DNA of 64,000 nucleotides from Sphingomonas sp. 67-36 (lineage in GTDB: Bacteria; Pseudomonadota; Alphaproteobacteria; Sphingomonadales; Sphingomonadaceae), in the NCBI GenBank assembly GCA_001897375.1, contig MKSU01000016.1:213178-277177 (forward strand). The letters run 5' to 3'. The position numbers and the translations under genes were made by a program. Numbering within the stretch: position 1 is the first letter of the stretch; each line of letters starts with the position of its first letter. Of this stretch, positions 29,135-37,276 are shown in pieces. Under the pieces are notes generated by a model. It worked only from the letters and a program-made list of their open reading frames with translations, was not told where the DNA came from and did not search any database.

Positions 29135-29832
29135 CCGTCGCCGCCGAGGGAAGCATGGCGAAGGCGCGCCGCTTCGCCGCATGGTCGGCGCTGATCGCGG
29201 CGCCGCTCGCCTGGCTCAATATCGTCCTTTATCTGGTCGTATCCGGCGGCGATACCGCGCTGCTGTTCGATCCTGCACGGGCGCTCGTCCTGCCGGCGGG
29301 GATGATCGACTTGTTCCGGTTCGGCCAGTTGCTCGACAGTTTCGGCTATTATCTGCCGATGCTGCCGATCGGGGGTTATCTTTGCGCGAGGCTGCGCGGT
29401 GGTGGCGGGCCGCTTGTCGATGCGGCCGCATGGTCGCTCGTCGTCTACGTCATGCTGGGCATCATCGGGACGTCGATGCAGACCATCGCCTTGCCGCTGC
29501 TAGCCGACATGCACCAGAGCACCGACCCGGTGGTCAAGGCCGGAAGCGAGACCGCATGGCTGCTGACCGTGCACATCGCGCAGCGCGCTTTCTGGTGGAT
29601 GGAAGGGCCGACATTCGCTTTCTGGGCGCTCGTTACCGGCGCCGCGATGCGGGCGCAGGGCTTGCGGTTTGGCCGTTTGCTGATGGCGCTGGGCGCCGGT
29701 TATGCCCTCTATTTCCTTCTGGCCTTCATTCGGGCGGACGCCGTGGCGGAACTGGTGGAACTCGTCGCCGTTCTTCCGGTCCCGTTATGGCTGATCCTGC
29801 TGGGGAGCGATCTGTGGCGGGATCGGGCGTAA
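29131..29832 (+). CDS. Integral membrane protein of unknown family
   Basis: A 233-residue protein with about six predicted hydrophobic helices (near 20-38, 65-80, 98-118, 140-160, 180-200 and 205-222). I do not recognise the family; no cofactor motif stands out. It overlaps the amine oxidase stop by four bases (ATGA) and its own stop overlaps the cytochrome start, so the three are translated as a unit. It could be a membrane anchor or electron-transfer partner for the amine oxidase/cytochrome pair, but this is inferred from position only. Confidence 0.75.
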   Translation: MTVAAEGSMAKARRFAAWSALIAAPLAWLNIVLYLVVSGGDTALLFDPARALVLPAGMIDLFRFGQLLDSFGYYLPMLPIGGYLCARLRGGGGPLVDAAAWSLVVYVMLGIIGTSMQTIALPLLADMHQSTDPVVKAGSETAWLLTVHIAQRAFWWMEGPTFAFWALVTGAAMRAQGLRFGRLLMALGAGYALYFLLAFIRADAVAELVELVAVLPVPLWLILLGSDLWRDRA

Positions 29833-30155
29833 TGAGGTTCGCGCCCTTCGCGCTGCTCCTGCTGGCGGGGTGCGGGCAAAAGACCGATCCCTATGCTGCG
29901 GTGGCGCCAATCATCGCGAAGCATTGCGTCGCGTGCCACGGCAGCCGCCCGACCCATCCCGGCTTCGACGCGCCGCCGGTCGGCGTCGTCTTCGACAGCC
30001 CGGCGGACGTCCGCAAGCACGCCGCCCGGATCAAGGTGCTGGCGGTGACGACCGACGTGATGCCGCTGGGCAACGAAACCGGCATGACCAGAGCGGAGCG
30101 GGATGCGCTAGGCCGGTGGATCGATGCCGGGGCACCGATCGGCCGGGAGCCTTGA
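29832..30155 (+). CDS. Lipoprotein c-type cytochrome (PuuD C-terminal domain-like)
   Basis: A 107-residue protein with a lipobox (LLLAGC, Cys14) and one haem c site CVACH at 32-36; M77 in VMPLGN is a likely axial ligand. The stretch CHGSRPTHPGF...DAPPVGV...MPLGNETGMTRAER resembles the cytochrome domain fused to the C-terminus of the membrane urate oxidase PuuD, here as a stand-alone lipoprotein. The ATG at 29832 overlaps the membrane protein stop. It is the likely electron acceptor for the exported amine oxidase two genes upstream. Family resemblance is from memory; the haem motif and lipobox are directly visible. Confidence 0.85.
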   Translation: MRFAPFALLLLAGCGQKTDPYAAVAPIIAKHCVACHGSRPTHPGFDAPPVGVVFDSPADVRKHAARIKVLAVTTDVMPLGNETGMTRAERDALGRWIDAGAPIGREP

Positions 30156-30184
30156 CGATGCTGCAACCCGGAAGGATGGCTCCG

Positions 30185-31255
30185 ATGAAGCGCCTGACGA
30201 TACCGATCGCGCTGCTGGCGCTCATGGCGGCCCCGGCGGCCTTCGCCGGCACGATCAGCAAGGCCACGGTCGAACGCGTCTCGGCCGACAAGGTCATCGT
30301 CCGCTGGAGCGACTCCGATCCCGTCGACGTCTTCCAGTCCGACCGGCCGGACGCGACCGTCGCCGAGGCCGCGCCGGTGTCTGCCAAGGACGGCGACGGC
30401 AGTTATGAAGCGGCCTCCGCCTCCCGGTCGGGCCGACTCTTCTTCCTGCTCCGCGACAGCCGGACCGGAAACCTCTTGCGCGTCGCCGAACGCGTCCTGC
30501 CGCTCGATCAGGGTTCCAATTTCCGCGACATCGGCGGCTACGCCACGCGCGATGGCAGGCACGTCCGCTGGGGCATGATCTACCGTACTGGCGGCCAGGC
30601 GATGCTCACGGACCTGGACGTGAAGCGCCTCCAGAGCCTGCGGATCGCCAACCTCGTCGACCTACAATCGGACGAAGAGCGAATCCTCGCGCCGACGCGG
30701 CTCGACGGCATCGCCTATAACGCGGTCGGCTATTCGATCGGCAGGATGATGTCGCCAGCGCCGGGCGGCGGATACGTGATGCCGGATATGGCGGCGATCT
30801 ACCGGACCTTCCCGACCCTGCTCGCCCCACAGATCCGGATCGTCTTCCGCAAGCTGCTCTCCGGGGAAGGGGCGCTGGCCTATAATTGTTCGGCGGGCCA
30901 GGATCGCACCGGCTTCATGACCGCCCTAATCCTCAGCGCGCTCGGCGTACCGCGCGAAACGATTTACGCCGATTACGCCCTCTCGACCGCCAGCCGGCGG
31001 CCGCGATGGGAACTCCCGCCCATCTCCGAGGCGATGGCCGCGAACAGTCCGGTTGCGGCCATGCTCGCCAAGGCCCAGGCCGATCCTGCCGCCAGCAAGC
31101 CGGAGCCGTTGGTGACAGCCGATGGCGACCCGCTTCTCTCCCAAGCCCTCGCTGAAATTGACGCGCGTTGGGGATCTGTCGATACCTACCTTGAACGAGA
31201 AATCGGGCTCGGCAAGCAGGACATCGCCGCGTTGCGCGCCGCCTATCTCGAATGA
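30185..31255 (+). CDS. Exported protein-tyrosine phosphatase-like protein
   Basis: A 356-residue phosphatase of the bacterial tyrosine/dual-specificity type (Y_phosphatase3). A signal peptide (1-21, ending APAAFA) is followed by an N-terminal beta domain of about 90 residues, then the NFRDIGGY motif and the catalytic P-loop NCSAGQDRTG with C235 and R241. Upstream ATGs at 30158 and 30176 are possible, but GGAAGGA is best spaced for 30185. It is in the Block B operon, about 30 bases after the cytochrome gene. What it dephosphorylates in the periplasm is unknown; phosphoesters or phosphoinositides are possible from related enzymes. Confidence 0.85.
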   Translation: MKRLTIPIALLALMAAPAAFAGTISKATVERVSADKVIVRWSDSDPVDVFQSDRPDATVAEAAPVSAKDGDGSYEAASASRSGRLFFLLRDSRTGNLLRVAERVLPLDQGSNFRDIGGYATRDGRHVRWGMIYRTGGQAMLTDLDVKRLQSLRIANLVDLQSDEERILAPTRLDGIAYNAVGYSIGRMMSPAPGGGYVMPDMAAIYRTFPTLLAPQIRIVFRKLLSGEGALAYNCSAGQDRTGFMTALILSALGVPRETIYADYALSTASRRPRWELPPISEAMAANSPVAAMLAKAQADPAASKPEPLVTADGDPLLSQALAEIDARWGSVDTYLEREIGLGKQDIAALRAAYLE

Positions 31256-31314
31256 TGCGCAGGCCCTTCGATCCGGGGAAACCGCTCACGCCCATCTACT
31301 ATCGAGGCCGAACC

Positions 31315-32352
31315 ATGCTCATTGAAATCAAGCCCCGGTTCCAGCGGCTCGCCGCGACGGCAGCCGCGTGTCTCCTCATGGGCGCGGTTGCGATGGGACA
31401 GGTTTACCGGCCACCGTCAGGAGCGACGCCGTCCACGGCTAAGCCGTTCCTTGACGCGGCGGACGGCTTCCGCTTCGCCATCGTTTCCGATCGCACCGGC
31501 GGCGCGCGGCCCGGCGTGTTCGAGCGCGCGATCGACGAACTGAACCTGTTGCGGCCCGAATTCGTGATCAGCGTCGGCGATCTGGTCGAGGGCTATAGGA
31601 AGGACCCGGCCGTTCTCGCCGGGCAATGGCGCGAATTCGACGATATGATCGCGCGGCTCGACATGCGTTTCTTCCGGGTCGCGGGCAATCACGACCTCAG
31701 CAACGACGCCATGCTGGCCGATTGGCGGAAACGGGCTGGAAATCCTTATTATTCCTTCGTCTACAAGGGTGTGCTGTTCCTCGTCTTCGACACGGACGAT
31801 CCGCCGGTATCGTCGCGCGATATCCTGTCGCGCCTGTTCCCGGAGCCGGGCAAAGCGGCCGAGATGGAGCAATTGCTCGAATCCGATCCGCGCCGCGCCG
31901 ACGCACTGGTCTCGGCGCAGATCGAGAAGCTCAAGATGCCGGCCGATGAAGTCATTCCCGCCGGCATTTCCGAAAAGCAGGCGAACTGGGCGCGGCAGAC
32001 GCTCGCGGCGCATCGCGACGCGCGTTGGACGATGATCTTCATGCACAAGCCAGCCTGGCTCTATCGGAACGACGGCAATCATTTCCCGACGATCCAGTCC
32101 GCGCTGGCCGGTCGCCGCTACACCGTGTTCGCCGGGCACGAACATTATTATCAGCATGAGGTGATCGACGGCCATGATTACTTCCGCCTCGGCACGACGG
32201 GCGGGGAGTGGATGCGCAAGGGGCCGGGTTCGGTCGACCACATCGCCTGGGTGACGGTCGACAAGAGTGGTGCGCACGTGGCCAATATCCGTGTCGACGG
32301 GGTGTTCGGGGCCGGCGGGCCGTCCGGTGATGTTGCTGGCACGCAACAATAG
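31315..32352 (+). CDS. Exported metallophosphoesterase
   Basis: A calcineurin-like phosphoesterase of 345 residues with a signal peptide (about 1-29). Metal-binding motifs are visible in order: a degenerate first motif IVSDRTGG, GDLVEGY, GNHDLSNDA, a later HKPAW and FAGHEHYY. In the first motif, arginine stands where DxH is usual, so one metal ligand may come from elsewhere. The frame is open from an ATG at 31252 that overlaps the phosphatase stop; I prefer 31315 because it begins the signal peptide and has GAGG upstream. It ends the Block B operon and converges on the DUF6118 gene 15 bases away. Confidence 0.85.
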   Translation: MLIEIKPRFQRLAATAAACLLMGAVAMGQVYRPPSGATPSTAKPFLDAADGFRFAIVSDRTGGARPGVFERAIDELNLLRPEFVISVGDLVEGYRKDPAVLAGQWREFDDMIARLDMRFFRVAGNHDLSNDAMLADWRKRAGNPYYSFVYKGVLFLVFDTDDPPVSSRDILSRLFPEPGKAAEMEQLLESDPRRADALVSAQIEKLKMPADEVIPAGISEKQANWARQTLAAHRDARWTMIFMHKPAWLYRNDGNHFPTIQSALAGRRYTVFAGHEHYYQHEVIDGHDYFRLGTTGGEWMRKGPGSVDHIAWVTVDKSGAHVANIRVDGVFGAGGPSGDVAGTQQ

Positions 32353-32367
32353 CTCAAAGTGCCGCCA

Positions 32368-33120
32368 TCACGGTTGCGCGTTGTCAATCCTGATCGTGCA
32401 TCGCACCGGCTGCTTGGCCTTGGCGGCGGCCTGCTCGCACGCGGCGATGGTATCGCGGTTGTCGCGGCGCATTTGCGCGGCGGCTGTGATCGCTCCCCAT
32501 GCCTGCGGCGAGCCTGCGCGCATCAAACGGATGCCCGATTCCCATAAAGTCGGCTCACCGACGATATGCGCGGCGAGACGTTCGGGCAGATGCCAGCTTG
32601 CCGGGAGCGCGCGGGCCGTGGTGCCGGGAAAGAAAGACCATAACAGGCATCCGGCTAGCGCCCCGCCGACTGCGGTCCACAACAGTCGGCGGCGCTGATC
32701 GCGATGCGCGGTGACGCGCCCGACCAACTGCCCCAAGGTGTGGGCGGCATCGACATGCTTCTGCTTCGCTTCGGCAAGGGCGGCCTGATCTTCCTTCCGG
32801 GCCGTTATCGCCGCCGCATTCATCCGTTCTGCCAGAGTCTCCGGGGTGATCTGTAACGCCGGGGCTTCCTCCACGCCCTTCATGCGGGCGGTCATGTTCG
32901 CCAGCACGCCGCCAATTTTGGCGAGCGTCGGGCTGTAATCGGGTATCTCGATATTCTGTTTCTCGGCGGCGACATGCTCGACGGCGCGGGTCAACATCTC
33001 CACGCGCCGCTCTATCCGCTCCTCCATCCCGGCCACGCGCGCCGCCAGGCGCGCGAACGCTTCGGCCGCCGTGGCGGGCTGCGGTTCCGGCTCGTTCAGC
33101 AATGATTGTGCGTCATCCAT
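32368..33120 (-). CDS. DUF6118 family protein, mobilization-associated
   Basis: A 250-residue protein: an acidic and helical N-terminal half with coiled-coil character (about 15-125), one transmembrane helix (about 145-165, LLWTAVGGALAGCLLWSFF) and a C-terminal domain ending RCTIRIDNA. Proteins of this type (DUF6118) lie immediately downstream of TraA-type relaxase genes in sphingomonad mobile elements, as here with a 16-base gap. A role at the membrane in DNA transfer is possible but unproven. Confidence 0.8.
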   Translation of the reverse strand: MDDAQSLLNEPEPQPATAAEAFARLAARVAGMEERIERRVEMLTRAVEHVAAEKQNIEIPDYSPTLAKIGGVLANMTARMKGVEEAPALQITPETLAERMNAAAITARKEDQAALAEAKQKHVDAAHTLGQLVGRVTAHRDQRRRLLWTAVGGALAGCLLWSFFPGTTARALPASWHLPERLAAHIVGEPTLWESGIRLMRAGSPQAWGAITAAAQMRRDNRDTIAACEQAAAKAKQPVRCTIRIDNAQP

Positions 33121-33136
33121 GTCATCTTCTCCTTAT

Positions 33137-36118
33137 CTAACGGCTCATGCCCAAATCCCGGCTGATCTCGCGGGCGTGATCGAACGGGATGGAGGCGGCG
33201 AGGTCGTGGGACAGATTGCGGCTCACATGCGCGTCCATGCCCAGCCCAAGGTCGCTGCGGTCCCGGCCGGTCAGCACCGACTCAAGCTGCGGGTCGCGCT
33301 CAAGGCTTTTCGCCATGCCGTGCATGGCCTGCGCGGTGGATTTCGCGCCCCGGAAATTGCCGTCGCGCACCAATGCCTCATGGTCGCGCTGCAATTGCTG
33401 CCAGCCCTCAATGAAGCGGTCGGCGCGCTGGAACGGGTCGATGCGGATTTCCGTTTCGAGTTGCATCGCCTTCACGGCGGCAAGGCCGCGCCCCGCCGAT
33501 GCCTCGCGGACAAGCTCCGGGCTGCCACGGAACGCGCTGCTGAGGTCGGTCGAGGCTTCGGGACGGATCGCGTCGAGTGCATCGCGCGCCCGGTCCAGCG
33601 CTTCGCGTTGATGCGGCATCGCCTGCAAGCCCTGCGCGCGTGTCTGCTGGATCGCATCGAGCGCCTTGGCATAGCGTTCGACCGCACCACGCAGCCCGCC
33701 CGCCCGCATTGGCTCGTTCGCGGGCTGATGCTCGGCGGAAAGGTCGCGCGCCGGGGTTTCAGGTTGGGCCACGGGCTTGAAGTCGGCGAATATATCCCGC
33801 TCCGGCTGTGCCGGGGTTTGGGGCCGGAAGTGATCGAAGATCCCGCGTGCCTTCTCCGCGCCCGCCCGGACGATCTCCGCGATACGCTCGCCGAACGTAA
33901 CGCCGCGCCGTTCGGCAAACTGCCGGGCCGGATCGTAATCGCTCGCCATGTCCTTGGCGCGCTCACGCGACAGCGTGCCGACAAGCCGGGATTCGTCCCG
34001 AAAATCGTCGCGGCCATAGTGCATGTCCACGCCGTCACGGTGGCGGGTCAGGACGACATAGGAACTATGGCGGTCCATCCCCGGCGTGGCGAGCGCGTGG
34101 GTGCGATCGACCGTGACCGCCTGCGTCTTGTGGATCGTGGCGGCGTAACCGTGGTCAAGGTCACGATAGTCCTTGAGGTCGAACGATACCGAGCGGCCGC
34201 TATCGGTATGCACGGTCATCTGACCGGCGTTGACCTTCTCGATGGTTCCCAGCGTGCCGTTCTTCACCTCAAGGCTGCGCTCGTTGCGCCGGAACATCAC
34301 ACGATCGCCGGAAGCAAAATCGCGCTCGCCGTTCTCCGTGCGCACGCGCACGTCATCGCCCAGTTCGCCCGCCGCGCGCATCCGGTCGCGCGCCATCTCG
34401 TTGATGGTCCGCACCTCGTCGTTGGTATGGGTGAAGATCATGCGGGTGGCGTGCGGCTCGGCCTGCCGCGCGCTGTCCCAACGGTCGATCAACTCGCCGC
34501 GCGCCGCCTCGCGCGTCTCGGCGGCATGGATCATGCCACGATCGGCATAGGCCCGGATCGCCTCGCCGGTCCTGCCCGCCGCAAGATGCCGGGTGGCGTC
34601 CTGCTGCCAGCCCTCGCGCTGACGGCGGATTTCGGTGATCTCGACGCCGCCATGACGTTCGTGGATCGACCGGAACGCCGCGCCCGCCTCGATCGACTGC
34701 AATTGCTGCGGGTCGCCGACCATCACCACCTTTGCGCCAGCATCGGCGGCGTGGGACAAAACGCGCTCCATCTGGCGCGTGCCGACCATACCCGCCTCGT
34801 CGATCACCAGCACATCGCGGGATGAAAGCAGGTCACGCCCCTGCGCCCATCCGTGTTCCATGCTGGCGATGGTACGGGACGGGATGCCGGAGCCGTTCTC
34901 CAAGCCCTCCGCCGCGATGCCGGACAAGGCCGCCCCGCGCACCTCGTAGCCCGCGCGCTCCCATGCTTCGCGGGCAACGCCGAGCATCGCGCTCTTGCCG
35001 GTCCCGGCATAGCCGACGACCATGCTCAAATCGCGCCCATCGGTCACACGGTCGAACGCCGCCCGCTGCTCGCCCGACAGGTCCAGCCCCTGCGCGGAGG
35101 CGCACGTCAGCGCGCCCTCCCGGTCGCTCTCCGGCACGCGATGCCGCTCGTGTTCCGCCATCAGGTCGGCGGCACGCTGCAACCGCTGTTCGGCCTCGAT
35201 CATGTCGCGGCTGGTGAACCTGTCATCGCCGCGCCCGTCCTTGCCGAGCGCGACAAGATCGGGCGAACCGCGCACCGCGCTCATCGCGGCATTGAACTGC
35301 TCCTGTCCGTCGCTGTGGCGGTGGACGAACATCGCCAGATCGCGGTTGGTGAACGTCGCCTGCTGGTAGGTGATCGCATCGAGCGCAACGCGCGGCTCCG
35401 CGATGATGCGTTCGCCGTTCCGCTGCGCGATGGCGCGGTGATCCTCGATCCGCTCGGCTTCAAGCCCGCGCTCGCCCATGCGCTGCGCGGCGGGGCCGAT
35501 CTTGTCTTGCGGTTCAAGGTTGATGCCCTGCGCCTGCAAAGAGCGGTGATCGACGCGGGCGTCTATATCGAGTTCGGCAAGCCGCTGGTTGACATGACCG
35601 GCCCAACGCTCGCGCCATTGCTCGACATTCTCTTTCGCGTTCCACTCGCGCACCTTCTGGCCGAAGCCATCGGGACCAACCTCGCGCATGGTGAGCATGA
35701 CGTGGGCGTGGGGTTTGGGTTGGCCGTCCGCGCCAATGTCCCAATGCACATTCAAATCCGCGATCATACCGGACGCGACAAATTCCTGACCCACGAAATC
35801 GCGGGCCAGTGCGATGCCATCGGCCTTCGACATTTCGCGCGGAATGGAAAACTCCACCTCGCGCGATAGCTGCGCGTCCTTGCGCTTCTCGGTCGCCTCG
35901 ACCTCGTTCCAAAGCGTTTCCCGATCCGCGAAGCGTTCGGGCGCACCTGCGGGCAGCAGGATTTCGCTATGCTCGACGCCCGCCTTCGCGCGGAAATCAT
36001 GGTCGCGGTCGAGCCGTTCGTCGTGCAGGCGCTCGCCCGCGCGATAGGCCGCCGCCCCAACGGCAGAGCGACCCGCCGCGCGGCTGATGACCTGAACCGA
36101 GAAGTGATAGATTGCCAT
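33137..36118 (-). CDS. traA: Conjugative relaxase-helicase TraA (MOB-Q family)
   Basis: The relaxase nicks oriT, stays bound to the 5' end and unwinds the strand for transfer. The 993-residue product has an N-terminal MobA/MobL relaxase domain: candidate nicking tyrosine Y25 (GAAAYRAGERL), and a metal-binding histidine cluster (H125, and PKPHAHVML with H137 and H139). A TraA/RecD-like helicase follows, with Walker A GYAGTGKS at 369-376, DEAGMVG, GDPQQLQS and a UvrD-like C-terminal motif (YAATIHKTQAVTVDR). The ATG at 36118 matches the family start MAIYHFSVQ; the frame opens further upstream without similarity. It is divergent from two small tra genes, with oriT between them. Confidence 0.93.
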   Translation of the reverse strand: MAIYHFSVQVISRAAGRSAVGAAAYRAGERLHDERLDRDHDFRAKAGVEHSEILLPAGAPERFADRETLWNEVEATEKRKDAQLSREVEFSIPREMSKADGIALARDFVGQEFVASGMIADLNVHWDIGADGQPKPHAHVMLTMREVGPDGFGQKVREWNAKENVEQWRERWAGHVNQRLAELDIDARVDHRSLQAQGINLEPQDKIGPAAQRMGERGLEAERIEDHRAIAQRNGERIIAEPRVALDAITYQQATFTNRDLAMFVHRHSDGQEQFNAAMSAVRGSPDLVALGKDGRGDDRFTSRDMIEAEQRLQRAADLMAEHERHRVPESDREGALTCASAQGLDLSGEQRAAFDRVTDGRDLSMVVGYAGTGKSAMLGVAREAWERAGYEVRGAALSGIAAEGLENGSGIPSRTIASMEHGWAQGRDLLSSRDVLVIDEAGMVGTRQMERVLSHAADAGAKVVMVGDPQQLQSIEAGAAFRSIHERHGGVEITEIRRQREGWQQDATRHLAAGRTGEAIRAYADRGMIHAAETREAARGELIDRWDSARQAEPHATRMIFTHTNDEVRTINEMARDRMRAAGELGDDVRVRTENGERDFASGDRVMFRRNERSLEVKNGTLGTIEKVNAGQMTVHTDSGRSVSFDLKDYRDLDHGYAATIHKTQAVTVDRTHALATPGMDRHSSYVVLTRHRDGVDMHYGRDDFRDESRLVGTLSRERAKDMASDYDPARQFAERRGVTFGERIAEIVRAGAEKARGIFDHFRPQTPAQPERDIFADFKPVAQPETPARDLSAEHQPANEPMRAGGLRGAVERYAKALDAIQQTRAQGLQAMPHQREALDRARDALDAIRPEASTDLSSAFRGSPELVREASAGRGLAAVKAMQLETEIRIDPFQRADRFIEGWQQLQRDHEALVRDGNFRGAKSTAQAMHGMAKSLERDPQLESVLTGRDRSDLGLGMDAHVSRNLSHDLAASIPFDHAREISRDLGMSR

Positions 36119-36147
36119 GACGGCAATCCATCTACGCCACCAAGCGC

Positions 36148-36176
36148 ACGTCGGCACGACGTATAAGCGCGCCCTT
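36148..36176 (+). other. Predicted origin of transfer (oriT), RSF1010/Ti-type
   Basis: ACGTCG and CGACGT (36,148-36,153 and 36,157-36,162) form a 6-bp hairpin with a GCA loop, directly followed by ATAAGCGCGCCCTT. A short inverted repeat next to a TAAnnGCGCCCT core is the layout of oriT in RSF1010 and Agrobacterium Ti plasmids, which use the same relaxase family. The nick is expected within GCGCCC by analogy. It sits in the 173-base space between divergent traA and the small tra genes, where Ti-like elements keep it. Confidence 0.8.
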
Positions 36177-36291
36177 CTCGAATAAAATCCGAGCAGGGAC
36201 TAGGCGGTGTCAGAGTGTCCCGGCGACTTTACTGCATGACGCGCAACGTTACTCTAGAATCACTCCATCAAACAAGGATGGAGACTTTGCG

Positions 36292-36597
36292 ATGCGTAAA
36301 CCGCGTGACTTTGATTCGGAATTGAAGGCGCTGGCCGACAAGGCGAAGGCGATCAAGGAACGCCGTGTGCGCCAGCTTGGCGAACTGGTCGCCGCGACGG
36401 GTGCCGATGCGCTCGATGCCGATCTGCTGGCCGGGGCACTGCTCGATGCTGTCGCCAATAAAGATGCGGCGACAAGGGAGGGCTGGCGCAAGGCGGGCGC
36501 GGCCTTCTTTCGTAGCAAGCAACGTAAGCCTGCGTCGCGATCTGAACAACGGCCGGAAGGCGCTCTACCGCTCGAAGGCGGCGCGGCATCGCATTGA
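36292..36597 (+). CDS. Small conjugal transfer accessory protein (TraC/TraD-like)
   Basis: A 101-residue, highly charged helical protein (MRKPRDFDSELKALADKAKAI...) with the LGELVAATGADALDADLLAGALL pattern seen in the small Tra proteins encoded opposite traA in Ti-like and sphingomonad elements. Such proteins assist relaxosome assembly at oriT. The ribosome site is a weak AAGGA. The naming TraC or TraD varies among annotations. Its 3' end is followed 37 bases later by a second small tra gene in another frame. Confidence 0.75.
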   Translation: MRKPRDFDSELKALADKAKAIKERRVRQLGELVAATGADALDADLLAGALLDAVANKDAATREGWRKAGAAFFRSKQRKPASRSEQRPEGALPLEGGAASH

Positions 36598-36634
36598 GGC
36601 GGCGAAGGCGAGAACGGACTCGCGGGAGTGGGTA

Positions 36635-36871
36635 GTGAAACGGCGGGAGAGAACGCGCCATCTGATCGAGCTGGGCGGGCTCGTCGTCAAGGCCGGGCTG
36701 GTCGATCTGACCGACGATGATCGCGCCGCGATCTACGGCGCGTTCCTCACTATTGCGGACAGCCTGCAAGGCAAGGAACGCGACAGCGCGCTGGCGCTCT
36801 GGAAGCGAAAGGGCAAGCGCGCGTTCGAGGCGGAAGAAGGATACGAGCGAGGACGCGCGGAGCGACTATGA
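36635..36871 (+). CDS. Conjugal transfer protein TraD-like
   Basis: A 78-residue basic protein with the hallmark RTRHLIELGGLVVKAGLVDL of small TraD proteins of Ti-type and alphaproteobacterial mobile elements. The frame is open from 36365, overlapping the previous gene, but the family start fits the GTG at 36635, which has GGGAG six bases upstream. A traG coupling gene normally comes next in related loci and is absent here; an unrelated pair follows. Confidence 0.8.
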   Translation: MKRRERTRHLIELGGLVVKAGLVDLTDDDRAAIYGAFLTIADSLQGKERDSALALWKRKGKRAFEAEEGYERGRAERL

Positions 36872-36976
36872 GCCTCAACCGCGACCCGCCCTTCGGAGCG
36901 TAACGGGCTGGCCGGATAATTGCGCTTCCTCTTAGGCGGCACCCCCTATATGTTCTCCATCTGAAGGAGTTTTCAT

Positions 36977-37252
36977 ATGTCCGATACTGACTACACCGTT
37001 GGCGAACTGCGGCGTTGCCTGGAAGGCATCAGCGACGACACGAAATTGTCGTTCGGAGGCGGGATGACCGTGTACCGGATCAAACAATACGCTGGCGATG
37101 AAGTTTATCTGGAATGGAACGAACCCTTTGCTTTCCTTGACGAGAAATTCCGCAAAAATAATCCTCATATCAAGGTCGCATTTGTCGATCTTAACGCCGC
37201 CGATTTCGATGAAAGTGGCCTGCTCGGTTCAGTTGACGTCAGCATTCGCTGA
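36977..37252 (+). CDS. Hypothetical protein (91 residues)
   Basis: A small acidic protein with no family I can name. It begins TVGELRRCLEGISDDTKLSF, a pattern seen in several unrelated small prokaryotic proteins, and has no membrane segment. GAAGGAG precedes the ATG at a good distance. It lies 24 bases upstream of the AbiTii gene on the same strand, so the two are probably co-transcribed. The local DNA is AT-richer than the neighbouring tra genes (26 of 60 bases are G or C in 37,141-37,200), which suggests separate acquisition. Confidence 0.75.
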   Translation: MSDTDYTVGELRRCLEGISDDTKLSFGGGMTVYRIKQYAGDEVYLEWNEPFAFLDEKFRKNNPHIKVAFVDLNAADFDESGLLGSVDVSIR

Positions 37253-37276
37253 TCACCCACAATAATCACAGGATCG

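Noticed and set aside
33071..34825. A 584-codon open frame opposite the 3' half of traA
   Set aside because: It is the shadow of the helicase domain, with no motif of its own.
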